Shown in pieces: positions 10,364 to 23,191 of a stretch of DNA of 64,000 nt; position 1 is the stretch's first letter; every line of letters begins with the position of its first letter. The notes beneath the pieces were generated by a model. It was not told the origin of the DNA. It made no database searches and saw only the letters and a program-made list of their open reading frames with translations. The stretch is from Eutypa lata. Its lineage: Eukaryota > Ascomycota > Sordariomycetes > Xylariales > Diatrypaceae. Location: contig JAKULF010000008.1 of assembly GCA_022661535.1 (NCBI GenBank), positions 2,356,001 through 2,420,000 of the forward strand, written 5' to 3'. A program made the translations under genes and the position numbers.

Positions 10364-11770
10364 GGATGAGTGATGAATTTTATGGATGTATGAAAAAATA
10401 AATGTGGACCACGGGCGATGCCGTCTTCAGCTCGGCTCGGGTGTGTCACTGACAGTCGGTTTCGATGTTTACATACTTCTGGACCATCCGGGAACTCCAC
10501 ATTCCTGCCGGGTCTTACATACATAGGTATATAACACCTACCTAGCTTAATAATTGTTGTTAACTGCCAGTCTTCTGCAGCTTAACCGGGTTTTTACCCT
10601 TTCCAGAGTGGAGGGAGGTCCTGTCCCAATTTTAGTCAATTGAGAACTTCGAGGGAGTGGATTATGCTATTCGTCCCATCCTTTGACTGGCTCGTGAACG
10701 ATTCACTTGTGCTGCAGAGTTCGAACCTAGAGGGCAAATCTATTTGCTTAGCAGACATACTTGTCCATTCATAATTCTATGTATTTGTGGAGATAGCTAT
10801 CCCTTGGATGGCCCGCTACCTATCTAACCTAGCACGACTTCGGTTTAGACGCAGATGGCAGAAGGAATCAACCGCCCTTCCTCCACCGAGAAAGAGTTTT
10901 GTTTCGGGACCCCAGGACCCAGGTCGGCCTGACGTTGTTCTATTCTCTCTTCTCTCTCTTCGCCAGGCGTTAGTCTGCGGAACCTGAACCACTTAATCTT
11001 AACTTTGTATAGGATCTTTCCGTTCCCTATCCACTCACCCGCAGTTACTACGTATGCATCCGCTCCTAGTGGAATCTGAATTGCCTCGTGCAGCGGTCCA
11101 GGTTTTTAGTCGTTAAATTGACTACATTGTCTCCTCTGATATCCTCACTCTTCTCACCTCGTGACGCGTTGTATGTCGACCGCTTCTAGCCAGTTCTTGG
11201 CTGATCGTTCTGGGTCGTCTTCTCAAATAGTCACGAGTTCCATGAAAGCCCGGCAACGTGTGATAAAACTTCTCTATCTGTGCGTTGAATTGGCTGCTTA
11301 GACTATCGCGGGTTGGTCAAAGCGAAATCGGCACCCTGGTGGAGGATCCATATTTGGTGCCCAAGTCCTTGGGAGAAGTTCTAGTAATTCTAATAGCTTT
11401 CAATTCGTAACCGCAAATAGTTACATACATCATTCTTGCCTTCGAATATATCACACAAAATTGTGCTCAGCAATTAGTCGTGGTAGAATAATATGTAATG
11501 ATGTGATGTGTGATGTGTGATATGATATGAATACCAGACAACCCAATGTAGAATGATGAACCGATTGTCTTAACACCAAATTTCCAAGAATATTGACAAA
11601 CCCCAAATCTGAAATCGAAGCCTAATATAGTTATCCCCAAATTGTCATGTCAAAGCATGTTGACCCCATCGAAAAAGTGACTCCACAGGTCCTAAGCAGA
11701 TTTTGCTTGCCTGGCCCCGTCCATGTCCCCTCCTGCTATGCTATGGCCCCCAACCGCAGAGAAACGGTTT
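10364..11770. other. Intergenic, tail-to-tail, 1.4 kb
   Basis: No supported gene. A short GATGTGTGATG-type tandem tract occurs at about 11499-11530. Small ORFs here are not coding-like. Confidence 0.6.
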
Positions 11771-12291
11771 CTAAGCCATGGAATATTGCCTCATATCGTG
11801 TTGCTGGCCCATATTCCGGATCGCTTCTTCCACCTCCCTCATGTCTCTTTGGGCCTTCTCGATTGTCGCATTCCGGTTCCCCTCCCTCTGCCACCGAATG
11901 ATGTCGTTCTGGAGTTTCGTGTACCTGCGTTGTTTTTTCTCGATGTCTTTGCACAATTTGCACTTGTCCGGCTCCAGATTAGTGTTGAAGACCAGCTTGA
12001 GGCCGCATGTCTCCCCTGTCCGGTACTCTTTCGTGCACTGCTGACGGAAATGCCTAGGCACGACAAGGGGGGTTAGAGATCGATCGTCCACCCAGGAAGC
12101 TGAAAAAAGAAAGATCCCCATATAACGTATCTCGGATAGCACCAGATTGATGGGTCCGGTTAAAGACACTGTCTCCCTCACTCCCTCCCCTATATGGGTA
12201 TTGTAACCGACAGAAATTTCGAGATGCTGAGTGCTACTCACCCCCACCGCCAATAACCACAAGCCCAGCGTGTTTGTTCGAAGTAACACAT
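11771..12291 (-). CDS. Conserved ascomycete hypothetical protein (MCYxEQTRW family), 110 aa
   Basis: Two exons, 12291-12242 and 12053-11771, with a 188-bp intron (GTGAGT...CCTAG). The 16-residue first exon, MCYFEQTRWACGYWRW, joins in frame to GHFRQQCTKEYRTGETCGLK. Cys 2, 11, 23, 33, 48 and 51 (the last pair CKLC) suggest metal binding or disulfides. Residues 52-100 are a charged helix with RWQREGNR. I recognise the pattern as a widespread ascomycete family of unknown function from memory; no search was possible. There is no signal peptide or membrane segment. The leader region carries a long CTT/CGT microsatellite. Starting at an ATG downstream of the intron would lose the conserved N-terminus. 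Confidence 0.82.
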
Positions 12292-12329
12292 TGTTATTGC
12301 CGCCGTCGTTGTCGTTGTTGTTATCGTTG

Positions 12330-12353
12330 TCTTCTTCTTCTTCTTCTTCTTCT

Positions 12354-12384
<31 letters not shown>
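12330..12384. repeat. Compound (CTT)n(CGT)n microsatellite
   Basis: About nine CTT units followed by about nine CGT units, 40-95 bp upstream of the start codon of the 110-aa protein gene, likely within its leader or promoter. Confidence 0.9.
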
Positions 12385-13291
12385 TACTGGTCGCTAATCG
12401 TGAGGCTGTCTGTCATCACAGCCAGTCAGCCGTCATGGTGCTTCCACGATCATGAGGTTCCAGAGATGGTCCGAAGCACCAGCCACCGTACCTATAGATT
12501 CGGATACGCACTCGCTTTTTAGTTCCTTCGGGGCAAGGTGACCACTTGTTTTCGTCTGTGAAATAGTGTCCTCAGCCGTTATCTATCGTGTTGTCTTGTA
12601 CTTACTTCTTCTCAAGAATCACCGTGACGAAAGAAGGGGCAGGATATTTATACGTTTCGTCTTAATACTTTGCCACTGTTATGATTGTTCTTATGCTGCA
12701 AATCCCTACCTCGCATATGCCCTCGACATGTAAAACGCAAGAAAGTCTCTACCACGTTCAGTCCAACAGTTTGCCGGAAGCCATCACAAAACACAAGCTA
12801 CGTATTGGTCCAGGACAAGCCAGTCCGTCTGTCCGTTGGGTTACATGCCAAATCGCAAATAGCCCGCCCAACAACACACGTTCGACTGAACCCTACTTGG
12901 ATGCCACGTCGGCCACCTGTTCGATATCGTTTCCAGTTTCACGTTCTCCACCCCCGGTGCAAATACCCCGATAGGCCTTTACCGGTGCTGAGAGAGTTTT
13001 TTTTTGCCCTTCTCTCTCTTAAGAGCACCTCGTTCAAGGGGCCATGGCCAGCAACGCCCCCGCATAGTCCACCTCGCCTCGATTGGCTCGACCCCGACTG
13101 GCAGACCCCCCCTGGGAGGGTTCTTTGTGTGTGTATGCGTGCGTTTGACCCGCGAGCGAGCGAGCGAGCGGCACCAATATCAGCCTCGAAGCCCGAACAA
13201 CCCTTGCCCGTTGCTTCCTTCCCGCAGCAGTAGCAGCAGCAGCTCCACGCAGGCAGAGAAACCCTCGATCCCATCTCCCGCGCGCGGCCAG

Positions 13292-13417
13292 ATGGCGCCC
13301 CTGCTACGTGCGCTAGCCCATGCAGGACACCTGGCTAACCGCGGCTCGATCCTGGTCGCCCCCCTCCCCCCTTCTGCCCTGAGGCGACTCGCTAGTATAG
13401 ACAAGCATGAAAGATAA
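13292..13417 (+). CDS. Possible 41-aa peptide with mitochondrial-presequence character
   Basis: ATG at 13292 in a good context (GCCAGATGG) opens a 41-aa frame starting MAPLLRALAHAGHLANRG, which is Arg/Ala/Leu-rich and free of acidic residues until near its end, like a mitochondrial targeting sequence. A CT-rich leader precedes it. It may be the first exon of a split gene whose later exons I cannot find, or chance. Confidence 0.2.
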   Translation: MAPLLRALAHAGHLANRGSILVAPLPPSALRRLASIDKHER

Positions 13418-16044
13418 ATCACTGGAACACGCATTCTCAAATGTTCTTGCCTCACTGCACCCTAGGGTGGCATTCTGGTACGACACCCTCCCCGGGGCCC
13501 TGTCCTGCCTGCAGGGATCTCGTGAGGTAGTGCTGCATCTAATCTATAGTAAGAAGTCTATTTTGTTTCTTTAGTCCTTCTCTCTTTCTCCCCCCTTCCC
13601 CCCTTTGGAAAGGACTTCGTATGGGCCTGCTCGTTCCATTCCTAAAATGGCCGTGGCATGGCAGGAGTGGTTCATCGGCATGATGTCTAGCATATGCTTT
13701 CGCCACTGCCCTTTCTTCCTTGTCCCCGTTTCCGTTTCCCTTGCTAGCCGGGTCTGATTGGGTTCTTACGGCATGAACCCTGCGTTGTCCACCTCAGCAA
13801 GCCACATCGGAAAAAGGACGATATTACTTAATGCAGTTATATGCAGGCGTTGCAGTCGAGAGCGATCATAACACATCACTCGGTACCTCCCTCTCCCCCT
13901 CTGTCTTTGTCATGAGAGATCCGACGTCAGCGCCTGGTCCCCCTGATCCTCCGGGGAGCCTCGAGGGTTCCTATACGGTAACGATGACAACACACATTAG
14001 CTGCGTTACGATGCGATGCAAAAACAGATGCGACTACGCCTCCTACTCCTACTCCTCATCCCCCCTCCCCGGTTGGCCTTCCTGCGACCGCATCGGTTAG
14101 GGCCTCTGATAAGACCAGGGAAGATATTCCCCAAAAATAAAACAAACGCCGCAAAAAGCGTTCCTCCACCCCGGCATGGGGGTCGTGCCGTTTTCCAGGT
14201 ATGGGGGTGTATATTCCATATGGAGAAAGTGTGTTAAGAACAGACAAAAAAAACTCCTGATCTACGAGGGTGGTGGTTGGGCCGCCAACGTGGCAGCCCT
14301 TTTCTGGCCAGGCCGGGCCCACCTGCACATGTTCTACTTAGGCTGCGGGCAAAATACTTTGTTTTTTTTTCCTCTTATGAGGAGATATCTTGATGCTAGG
14401 GGATATCATGCTACTTCTTGGCTGCGATCTGTTTTCCTCTATTCGCTGCACCATTTGCTACCAGTGTTCCATTCTTGGCCTCGCCTATGATATAGTTTGC
14501 ATCATTCAAGTATAGAAAAGACCCAGGTAGCCCTGAAAGCTGACGGTTCCCCGTTGACCGGTTGAGTCATCTAACTGCAAGGTTTTTGAAAATACGCATG
14601 CAAATAAACTCGAGGTGACCACTCTTGCATGGCTAGGGTTTAGTCATCCTATTATACCATGGCACTCTGGTTAAAGTTTCCTTAAGCGATACGAGCAGCC
14701 TTGTCCCGCCGAATTCCTTGAAGCCCTTAGGTATCTTTCCTTTAACATGCTGTACATCTTAACTATTTCGGCTACAGTACAAATGCAAGCTATTCCTATA
14801 GTTGCTAATATAAACTAGGTTTTGTCTTTCGCGAGTACGAGAAGGAGAGCTCTCTCTGCTTTGGGCACCAGTTCTTTCAGCCTAAGTATCCGAGATAGCA
14901 GTTGAAAGCAAATTGTATTTGGTGTCGTGTCAGGTTACTCGTATCCATATGTGGCCCATCTTGACATCACCACAATGCGGGTGCTAGCTCATCCGAAGGG
15001 GTGGCATTACAAATTAACGAACATCTTTGAGCACAATAACAAGTTTTGTTACGTATTTCTGGTTCGGTCCTATCATAGGGCGTCAGCAATAACAAAACAA
15101 AATTATTCCCTCGTGGAGGCGCAGTCTCATAATTAGCCAGTATCAACCACTGGTCACGTCCAGGCTGGGCAGTTGTTTTGATGTTTACGTCTTTGCGGAG
15201 TATCTAGCCGCCTTGGCTCATGACGGCGGGCCGTGCCGCTCCCAGGAGCGCAAGTAAGAAACCCTTCAGGTTTTTTTTTTGGCCATACGAGGCCCATTTA
15301 GTAGGGTATTTGATAAACCTAGCGTGAACGATGGTCTCTGCCCAGACTCCTGTCGATTTGACGTTGAATATTACAAGTTGGGATGGCCAATCATGTCCTC
15401 TACTCCTCGCAAGTTTCTTCACAAGGTCGTCCGAGAAATCATAGATAAACTGCACACGTTACGAATCATGTGGCTTCTATTGTATGCGAATTCCCATAGC
15501 CTGAGTTTAGAGCAGCCACTTACACTCGTCTCCCTCTTCAACAATCACGGGCTTCGCCAGCCGAGATGGTGGGTTCATTCTTCGATGGTGTGGAGCACAA
15601 GACACGACCACGACGGCATGGATAGGTCTAACTAAGGCTTCGGCGGACCTGTGATGCGCATACGTAGGTAGACAAGCTTGTGGAGACAGGTTCAAATGAT
15701 GTGGGTGTGTTTGGTTAAGAGCCTCTTACAGGGCTATAGTGCCAACTCATTGGTTGGGGGCCAGAAGGTCGCAGCGGGATGTCCCTCAAGAGACCCGAAT
15801 GGTGGGAATGCCCTAGACAGCGTCGTTCGTAGGCCTCATCAGGACCCGGATGGAACCACACGGGGCATGGATGCCCTGTCTGACATCGGCTTGCACCCAG
15901 ACGGCAACTCGAATCGTCTGTCGAGCCTCGCCGTGCGACCTGTAGCGCTTCTAGACCAGACGGGCAGGCGCGTTTTTATTCGCTATTTCTGCCCACCAGT
16001 TCCACGCCAGGATCCTAAAGGCCGGTAAGGAGATTCCTCTTAGT

Positions 16045-16078
16045 CCGTACCGTACCGTACCGTACCATACCATACCGT
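16045..16078. repeat. Pentanucleotide tandem repeat (CGTAC/CATAC)
   Basis: About six to seven units of a 5-bp motif with one-base variants. Confidence 0.85.
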
Positions 16079-17861
16079 GTTGTCCTTGTCCTCTACGGCT
16101 TCCGATGACTCCGGCACCCAGGCTCCGCCGTTGGCTTCCGAGTCAGGTCTCGGGCAGCTAAGACGTTCTAGAAGAGTGCGTCGTGACGACTTGTCTTCCA
16201 GCGTTGGCCGAATGATGCTGACGCACAGCATAAAGCTCTACGGTTGGCTGGCTTGCGCCGCCTACTTGTTCTTGGAAGTCGGTTTACATGTGCTCCACTA
16301 CCAATGGATTGCTAAATCCTGACGCAATGTGATCTACCGTCTCTGACTTGCATTGCAGCGGACAAGTCGGCACGCTTATTTTTTTCCTTACCTGCAGATA
16401 GGTCTGTCTATATGTGCCTCATTGTGATGGCATGTTCATCGTATCTCTACGTATACAGGTCTTCGAGCCCAATTGACCACTAGGACGAAGTTGGTAATGA
16501 TATCTACCATTGGGCACTGATATATATCCCTAGACGGGAAGGGGAGAAAAGAGAAGAAAGGCTCGGAGTTCATGGCAGGGCCTAAGACACGACCGCCAGC
16601 GGGCGGCCCATAAAGGAGGCCATCTCCATCATTCGTGGCCTTGTGTCATGCCCCGCCGTTCGTCTGACCCCCGGTGAACGTGGGGACTTCGGTCAAGACG
16701 ATTACACGTCATTCTATAGCTTACAACGTCCAGGGTACTTGGAGCCCACCGCACCACGTTATCTGTATGCCAGGTACATGCAACCGTGAGTTTCTGAGAT
16801 GTCATAAAAGATGCTCCCGGGGTTCGGTCATTGGAGCCTGAAGCGAAAAAGTTCACCGCTGCCCGATTGAGTACGCTTACCTATATGGAAGTAGAAGAAG
16901 AAGATAACAAAAAGAGCCGTCATCGATAGAGTTCTTCTTGTTATGGCCGTACGGAAATCAACATTTGCTATTTGTTTTCATCCCCCGACTTACACGGAGG
17001 TGTTGTTACTTAATGTTTCCTAATTGGGTGATGTCGTCTCTGTGCAACTCGGACCACCTTGGCGACGCTTCTCTCCCCAGAATTGATTCGATCCCTTATT
17101 TACCTCTTAATTGGATGATTTCCCGGCTGTGGGGTGTCCTAAAAGCGTAACTCCATAGGTATAACTAACTTCTACCTTGTATACTTATTTACACTGCATT
17201 TACATAATGTTGTGCTTTAGCTTAGGTGTGTTGTATGTCCAACCACTCCTCTTAGGATGTAACACTACGAATGACCGAGACTACCGAGTATATTCCCCTT
17301 GCATGCAGTTTACTTACATCTTCGGATCTTTTGGATTTGATGTAATCACCCGGATTTAATAAGCCAAAGTTATTGTGATCGCAGAGTTGCAGGTTTCAAA
17401 TGCTCTCTACCACTACTGTAGTTGTAGTCCTTATCATGGTTGGAAACATGGGCATGTATGAATTATAACGATATCGGGAACTATTACCTAGTAGGTGTGA
17501 ACATGTCGAAACACTCTAGGCCATTCATACCGCCTACTCCACATGTAGCCTGGTCTGAAGTTGCCCGGCTTTAACTGCTTAGCCACCCACTTACTGCAAG
17601 TGTTTCTATGTTGTATGTTATGTATGAAACGCTCCCACATTGGTTGAAAATCGGATCTACGGTTACTTACATATATTTCAACTTGTTTCGTACATCGTAT
17701 CGTAGCTTGTTTATTGCCTACTACGTATGTAGGTTATCAGCCTAGAACAAGATTTACACGACAGAAAGGCGGGAAGAAGAAAACAATAACAAAATAAAAT
17801 CAAGGAAACGAAATGATATATTCAAGTTCTAACGACAAGACGTTATGTTACTTACATGTGT

Positions 17862-17881
17862 ATGTCATGTCATGTCATGTC
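17862..17881. repeat. ATGTC pentanucleotide repeat
   Basis: Four consecutive ATGTC units. Confidence 0.85.
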
Positions 17882-18937
17882 ACAGTGTCTAAGTCAATAG
17901 TTTATTTCCGAATTGGGCTCTATAAGGTCCGTGCATCAATTTAGAATCATGTGTTCAAGTCACAATATCCCTGCCGACTCTGACGCAGCACCGTGTCTGT
18001 CTCACAGCTATACACATGGACAACATGCAACGACATGACATGCTTGTTGGACCCCTCCTCTTCAGCCTACATACTACAAACAGCCCAGCCTGTCTCCTCC
18101 ATTGTCACTGTCGCATTGTGTTCTACAACCTCGGACAGCCTTCCAAATTGCCTATTCCTTCGACTTGCATTTCCATATCTACCCGCCTCAGCCGCGCATC
18201 TTAATCCAGCTTTTAAACCACCCTATGATATGAGCCTACCTACATGTAGTAAGCAGAAAGTTGAGTTGAATTATATTTTGTTTGCCTAACCTTACCAACC
18301 CGCGATATCGAAACACAAGCACCGGGGGAAGAAGGCGCCTATTTACCTCTAACGCCCCCTGTCTTGCGCGCGCTTCGACTACTTCATTTAGAATCACCTA
18401 CATAAGCGCATCACCATTTATCACTCATCGCTGCTATTATCATCGCTTTCTTAGGCAAGAACCCCTAGTTGGTCGTTTGCCTCACTCCGCGCTGGCATCG
18501 CGATTAGGTTATGACCTACATGTAGCCCGTCCATGATTAGAAATACCATAGAACCTGGAACAATCTGCGGCCTCAAGAGCGGCCCGCGTTCAACTGTCAC
18601 ATTCCATAGCTCGCCAACAATCAGTCTGTCTCCGGCGGCAATTTTTATTTGCCTGTACATAGGCTGATCGTTCCATAGCCTAGCCTGGGCTGTCGGATAT
18701 ATCCTTATACGCCATTGACATTTCTTGGCCTGCCGGGATTCCCTTCTTAAGAGGTAAAACTGACAGATCGCGTCGAGCGCACACACACACACCACACATA
18801 CACACGCGCGTCCGTCACGCTCAACAAGGAACCGGCGGGGCAAACGTACACTCGCATCTGTTGCTCGTGTCCTACGTCTGTGACGCAGCCGGTGGGAAGA
18901 TCTTCTGCGCGAGGAACTGCAGTGGCGTTGCTACCTC

Positions 18938-20983
18938 ATGCATGCTCAGATAGACTCGCGTCGCATCGCATCGGCACTGACAACCGATGAAGAATTCGTG
19001 GCTATGATCCCCCAGCAGCAGCAGCAACAGCAGTACCAGCAGTCAGCCCTGGTAGACGTGGATGTGGACGTGGGCATGCTCATGGACATGGACCCGCATC
19101 AGCAGCAACAGCAGGAGCAGCAGCTTGTCATGCAGACCCGCGATCTGACACTGCTCACCCCATCACCGCTTTCAGGCTCGCGCGCTGGCACGCCTCTCGG
19201 GTCCTCACCTTTCCTCGCCCCCTTCGCCGTGGAGAGGGGGGGCGATGTTACCCCACACCACTATCTAGAACAAGGTGAGCCGGCCTCGATCATGGCCGAT
19301 GTGCCTGCTGCGCTTGATGCCCAACCAACAGCGCCGCCAGCCACGGGAAATCAAGGCGCGGTGGCTGCTGCCGCTGCTTCTACTACAGAAGGGACAGAGA
19401 TGTTCTATGAAATGCAGGTAGCCGTGAAACAGACCACCGCCACTACTACTGCTGTCGGCTTGAGTCGGTCAAGCGTGTCGATATCGACGTCAATGGCAGC
19501 TGCGTCTGAGGACTGCTGTTCCTGGTCCTTAGGGGACGAACAAGTTCCGCCGGAGTGTCAGGCAGCAAATTCGGTGGTTGTTAGCACGACACCGAGAAAC
19601 TCGCCGACGCCGTCGTCCCTACCCCTATCACTTTGGAACAGGGGTTCGTCGAGCTTGGATGGGATGCCGAACGAGATCTTGACGCACATCCTTAGCTTTC
19701 TTGATGTATGCGATTTGCTGGCAACCTCAAGGGTGAGTTGTCCGTCTCCTCGGCGTCTCTTTTCTGTGATCATGATTCATTTCCCCCCTCCACTTTCCGT
19801 TTCAAGCTCTGCCATTGAATCATGAGCTCTCGACAGTTCTCATACGATTTTGTCACATCCTGTCGTCCCTCGGCCCACGTGATTAGAATCTCTAAGTTAC
19901 CTGCGACGCCTGTTTTTCTACATTCCATAACCCGGTCTTCTACCCTCTTTCTTTCCCAGTTTGTTAATGTCCAACTTCCATCTCAAATTTCGTCTTGGTG
20001 AGAAAGGCAACGTAAAAATCCAAGTTGTGTAATTCGTAAGCGGGATAATAAGTATTACACCGGCACCATGATGGCATCCCGTAATGGAAACAAGCGATGC
20101 TCTCTATAATCAGTCTCATGTATGTCATAGATAGAGATTTAACACGTGCTCATTTGTCCCTTCTTCCCCTAATCCTCAGATATTACCTCTGAGACAGTCT
20201 CTCTCTCTCTCTCTCTCTCTCTTCTTTTCTAAACCTTCAGCTTGATGATTATGTTTGTCTGCCTATGCTATCATGTCAATTCCAAAAAGCTATAAGCAGC
20301 AACCAAACGAACTAGGGAGGCTAAGAGCCTGACAGACCAACCACCACTTCCGAGCCCTCTCGGTCCATCCGCTCCTGCACGTCTACCGACTCCGGCGGGC
20401 GCGCGCGACCCTGCCCCCATTGCTAACCTCGCCGTCCCGGCCGACGCTGCGCGAGCTGATCGCGCGCCACATCTTCCAAACTCACACGACACAGGTGTCG
20501 CGGCGGCTCGCCCGCAGCCTGGCCGCGATCCGGCTGTCGAGGCGGCTTCCCCAGAGACCATCGGCCGAGTCGCTTGCCCAGCGCGGCGTGCTACCACTCG
20601 AGTGCGTTGTTTTGATTTCCTCCTCTGGGGGGTCAACGGGGTTTGAATCGAACGAAATGGGGATGAGGGGAGGTATGGACGTGGGGAAGGGGATCGAGAT
20701 GAGAACGGGAATGGGAATGGGGATGAGAGGAACCGGAGGCTTGGCCCCAAAGGGTATGGGCGTGGGTGTGGTTCCGTTAAGCCCCGCCCTCGTCGCCCGG
20801 AAGCGCGCCGTCGAGCGCGAACGCCTTAAGGATGGTCTCAGACGGTGGGTTGGCGCCGTTTGGAGAGGCGAGGTCCGCGAGCGTAGTGAGGGTGTGAGAA
20901 GGCGTGAGGAGAGTGCCGGGGTTGGTCGGGTTTGGCGCCTCAGAAGGTTCTGGGAGCGCGTAGGGAAGGAGGAGGCTACTTGA
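18938..20983 (+). CDS. F-box protein with polyglutamine-rich N-terminus
   Basis: Exons 18938-19732 and 20336-20983 give 480 aa. The 603-bp intron has a GTGAGT donor, a CAG acceptor and joins in phase 0. Residues 1-230 are low complexity, with glutamine runs (about 25-35 and 54-63), DVDVDV and Ala/Thr/Ser tracts. The F-box lies at about 240-265 (LDGMPNEILTHILSFLDVCDLLATSR), the Skp1-binding motif of SCF ubiquitin ligases. The exon junction falls within or just after it. The C-terminal half is Arg-rich and helical (TNHHFRALSVHPLLHVYRLRRAR..., RRWVGAVWRGEVRERSEGVRR) with no WD40 or LRR repeats. The likely role is substrate adaptor of an SCF complex; the substrate is unknown. A small unseen exon inside the long intron is possible. 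Confidence 0.78.
20198..20222. repeat. (CT)n microsatellite in the F-box intron
   Basis: About 12 CT units within the 603-bp intron, upstream of the acceptor, forming a long pyrimidine tract. Confidence 0.9.
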
Positions 20984-21201
20984 CTTATTATGATGATATA
21001 GGTTGAGCTGAGTTGCCCTCGCCTAATGAGTCAGTTTTGACCAGCTTAGCGTAGCATATATTATTAGGCTAGATTCGGGTTTAGTCTTTCGTACATACCT
21101 AGGGAGACGGGGCTTGGATGGAGAGTACATAGATAGTCTGTTATATGTGTATGCAAGTATGTAGGGTGTATGCGTGGTCGGTGTAGGTTGCTTCTAATGG
21201 G

Positions 21202-21230
21202 CGACGACGACGACGATGATGATGATGATG
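21202..21230. repeat. (GAC)n(GAT)n compound microsatellite
   Basis: Five GAC-type and about five GAT units in tandem. Confidence 0.85.
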
Positions 21231-21333
21231 GGCTAGCTTGCTATTTTGCTAAGCAGTCAGTCAGATGAGATGAGGTCATGGTAACGTTTTGTAACGATGA
21301 AATATGAGATTGCTATTTTTTATTTTCTTCGCG

Positions 21334-21355
21334 GGATGGATGGATGGATGGATGG
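21334..21355. repeat. (GGAT)n microsatellite
   Basis: Five tandem GGAT units. Confidence 0.85.
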
Positions 21356-21934
21356 TTGGCACGACTGATGCGCATGGGCTAATAAAAGTCTTAAGGATAA
21401 TTAACAAACAGCTGGACCTAGATTGTCCGCTGCACTGAACTACGCGGAGTCCGTTGTAAGATGCGGGTTATATATCATTCGTATTGCCTTGCAGAGTGTA
21501 GGATGATTAAACAAGCAACGGGTTCAAAGAGGAAAAGAGGCTACATCAGATCACATCGCATCACATTACATTGCGTCGTCGTACACTTGTAGTTATACCC
21601 TGATTGATGCAGGGTTCTCATTATGTATGTGTATGATGATATACGGTATCCCTATGGTACCTAGGTAGACAAGACAGTATAAAAGCCAGGTAGTAATAAT
21701 ACAAAATCCGCAGTGTTATGTCGGTTTGTTTTTTGTGTTGCCGCCCCCCGAGGTGTCCCCCCAACTCCCATCACAAAACGCCCATCCCTATGCATGCAAT
21801 AAAGTACAAAAGAAAGAGATGAAGACAAAAAAGAAGTCTCGATGGAAAGAAGGGGAGAGAATTTTGTCTCTCTAACCTTAACTAACCTAAGTCGAGACTG
21901 CGGGCTCTTTTCCAGCTCGCCGGATCCAGGCACG

Positions 21935-22120
21935 CTACGCGCGGAAACGGAAGACGTCGTACTCCTCGTCCTCATCATCGTCCTCGTCATCGCCGTCTTC
22001 CTCCTCCTCTTCATCACCGCCATCAGCACCAACGCCACCACTAGCGCCTCCTTTAAACATGAAAGGCGAGCCCCCTACTCCAGGCTTCTTCTCCATCGTC
22101 GTTGCACCACCACCAGAACT

Positions 22121-22154
<34 letters not shown>

Positions 22155-23191
22155 CCCCTCAAGCTAGCCACGCTGCCGGCCTTCCTAAGCAGCTCCTCGC
22201 GGCGCTCCTTGAGCCGTCGCACGCGGCCCTCCAGCTCCTCCATCTCGTCGAACTCGGCCTCGAGGCGCTGGGCCGCGTCCTCGCGCTCGTCGGCGATGTC
22301 GACGTCGAGCAGCGTCTTGCGCTTCTCGTGCTCTTCCTCCTGGGATTTCGCTGCGATTTGCTCCGCTGTCATGGCCGGTGCTGATATTGTGGCGTCGGCG
22401 GCGTATGCCGATGGGTGTGGTTGGTTGGCGGAGTTGTCGTCATCGGCTTCTGCTGCTGCCATCTCGGCTTCGAACGCTGCCCATTCCGATTCGTCGACTG
22501 TCCCTGTTCCTGTTCCTGTGGTGGAGGCGTTGGTGTTGGACGTGGGTGGTGCTTGTTGCTGTGCTGTTCCCGCCGCCCCCGTGGTCGGTGTTAATGTGTT
22601 GTTAGGCTTCAGCTGGTTATTGTTGTTATTCGAGGTGAAAGAGGTGAAAGACATCGGCGTCGACGTCCCGCCACCCTCGTTGCCGATCAGCGGCGAGCGG
22701 CTGGCACCTAGCGGTAGGTTCATGGGCGTCGACGTGGACGAGTTCGAACCGGCGTGAGGCGTGGCGGGCCGCGACGGTATCGCGATCTCGACACCCTGGA
22801 CCGGGGTACTCGACGTCCTACGGGGGAGCAAGGGCGGCGTCTGGGTGTCGATCCTGCTGCGCTTCTTCCGCGATGCGTCTGCTGCCGCCGCCGCCGACGT
22901 CGGATCCAACCCCTCATCCTCGGCGGCCGCGTCGGACATGGACTCATCTACGTCGTCATGTTTTCGTTTATTGCTGTTTTGGTGGGATTCCGTTTGTTGT
23001 TCTTGCTGTTGTGCCTCTACCCTCCGGCTGTGGTTCGTGCCCCGTACGTGTCCTTCCCACAGAGCCTCCGACTTCACCGTCTCGTGGCATAGCTTGCACA
23101 GCAGCTTCCCCGATTCCGAGTACGCTGCGTGCGGGTGCTTGATGCGGTTCTCGGCGCGGTGGGCGCGTAGTAGAGCTCGGGCGTCCGCCAT
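21935..23191 (-). CDS. ZNF830 (CCDC16)-like C2H2 zinc-finger protein
   Basis: Single-exon 418-aa ORF. One matrin/U1-like C2H2 finger sits near the N-terminus: C32, C35, H48, H54, with the spacing typical of RNA-binding fingers. A long low-complexity linker follows. Residues 235-350 match the family's conserved parts: DESEWAAFEAEM, then a Glu-rich coiled coil (KTLLDVDIADEREDAAQRLEAEFDEMEELEGRV). A poly-Ala run encoded by GCA repeats and a very acidic DEEEEEDGDDEDDD stretch precede the C-terminus, which ends YDVFRFRA. In animals ZNF830 is a nuclear factor linked to pre-mRNA splicing and genome maintenance. The fungal role is inferred. It is divergently transcribed from MED7 across 669 bp. Confidence 0.83.

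Larger units (their letters stand above)
12292..18937. other. 6.6-kb gene-poor region
   Basis: No reading frame here shows a recognisable domain or a conserved exon pattern. It contains pyrimidine-rich tracts near 13000-13030 and 13570-13610, a GAGC tandem at 13153-13170, a pentanucleotide repeat at 16045-16078 and another at 17862-17881. The last few hundred bases before 18938 are likely promoter and leader of the F-box gene, including a CA-rich tract at 18780-18808. It could hold long non-coding leaders or genes with many small exons that cannot be resolved by eye. Confidence 0.5.
20984..21934. other. Tail-to-tail intergenic region with microsatellites
   Basis: 3' flanks of the F-box gene (+) and the ZNF830-like gene (-). 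Holds (GAC)n(GAT)n at 21202-21230 and (GGAT)n at 21334-21355. No gene seen. Confidence 0.6.

Noticed and set aside
10700..10760. tRNA-like B-box on the minus strand (GGTTCGAAC)
   Set aside because: No A-box or cloverleaf could be drawn around it.
12681..13233. Overlapping plus-strand frames of 97 and 182 codons
   Set aside because: Low-complexity, Pro/Ser-rich translations without a recognisable family. They overlap CT-rich promoter-like DNA.
15678..16322. Two plus-strand frames of 116 and 81 codons
   Set aside because: No domain, no conserved exon pattern, and the flanking pentanucleotide repeat extends the openness. Treated as chance.
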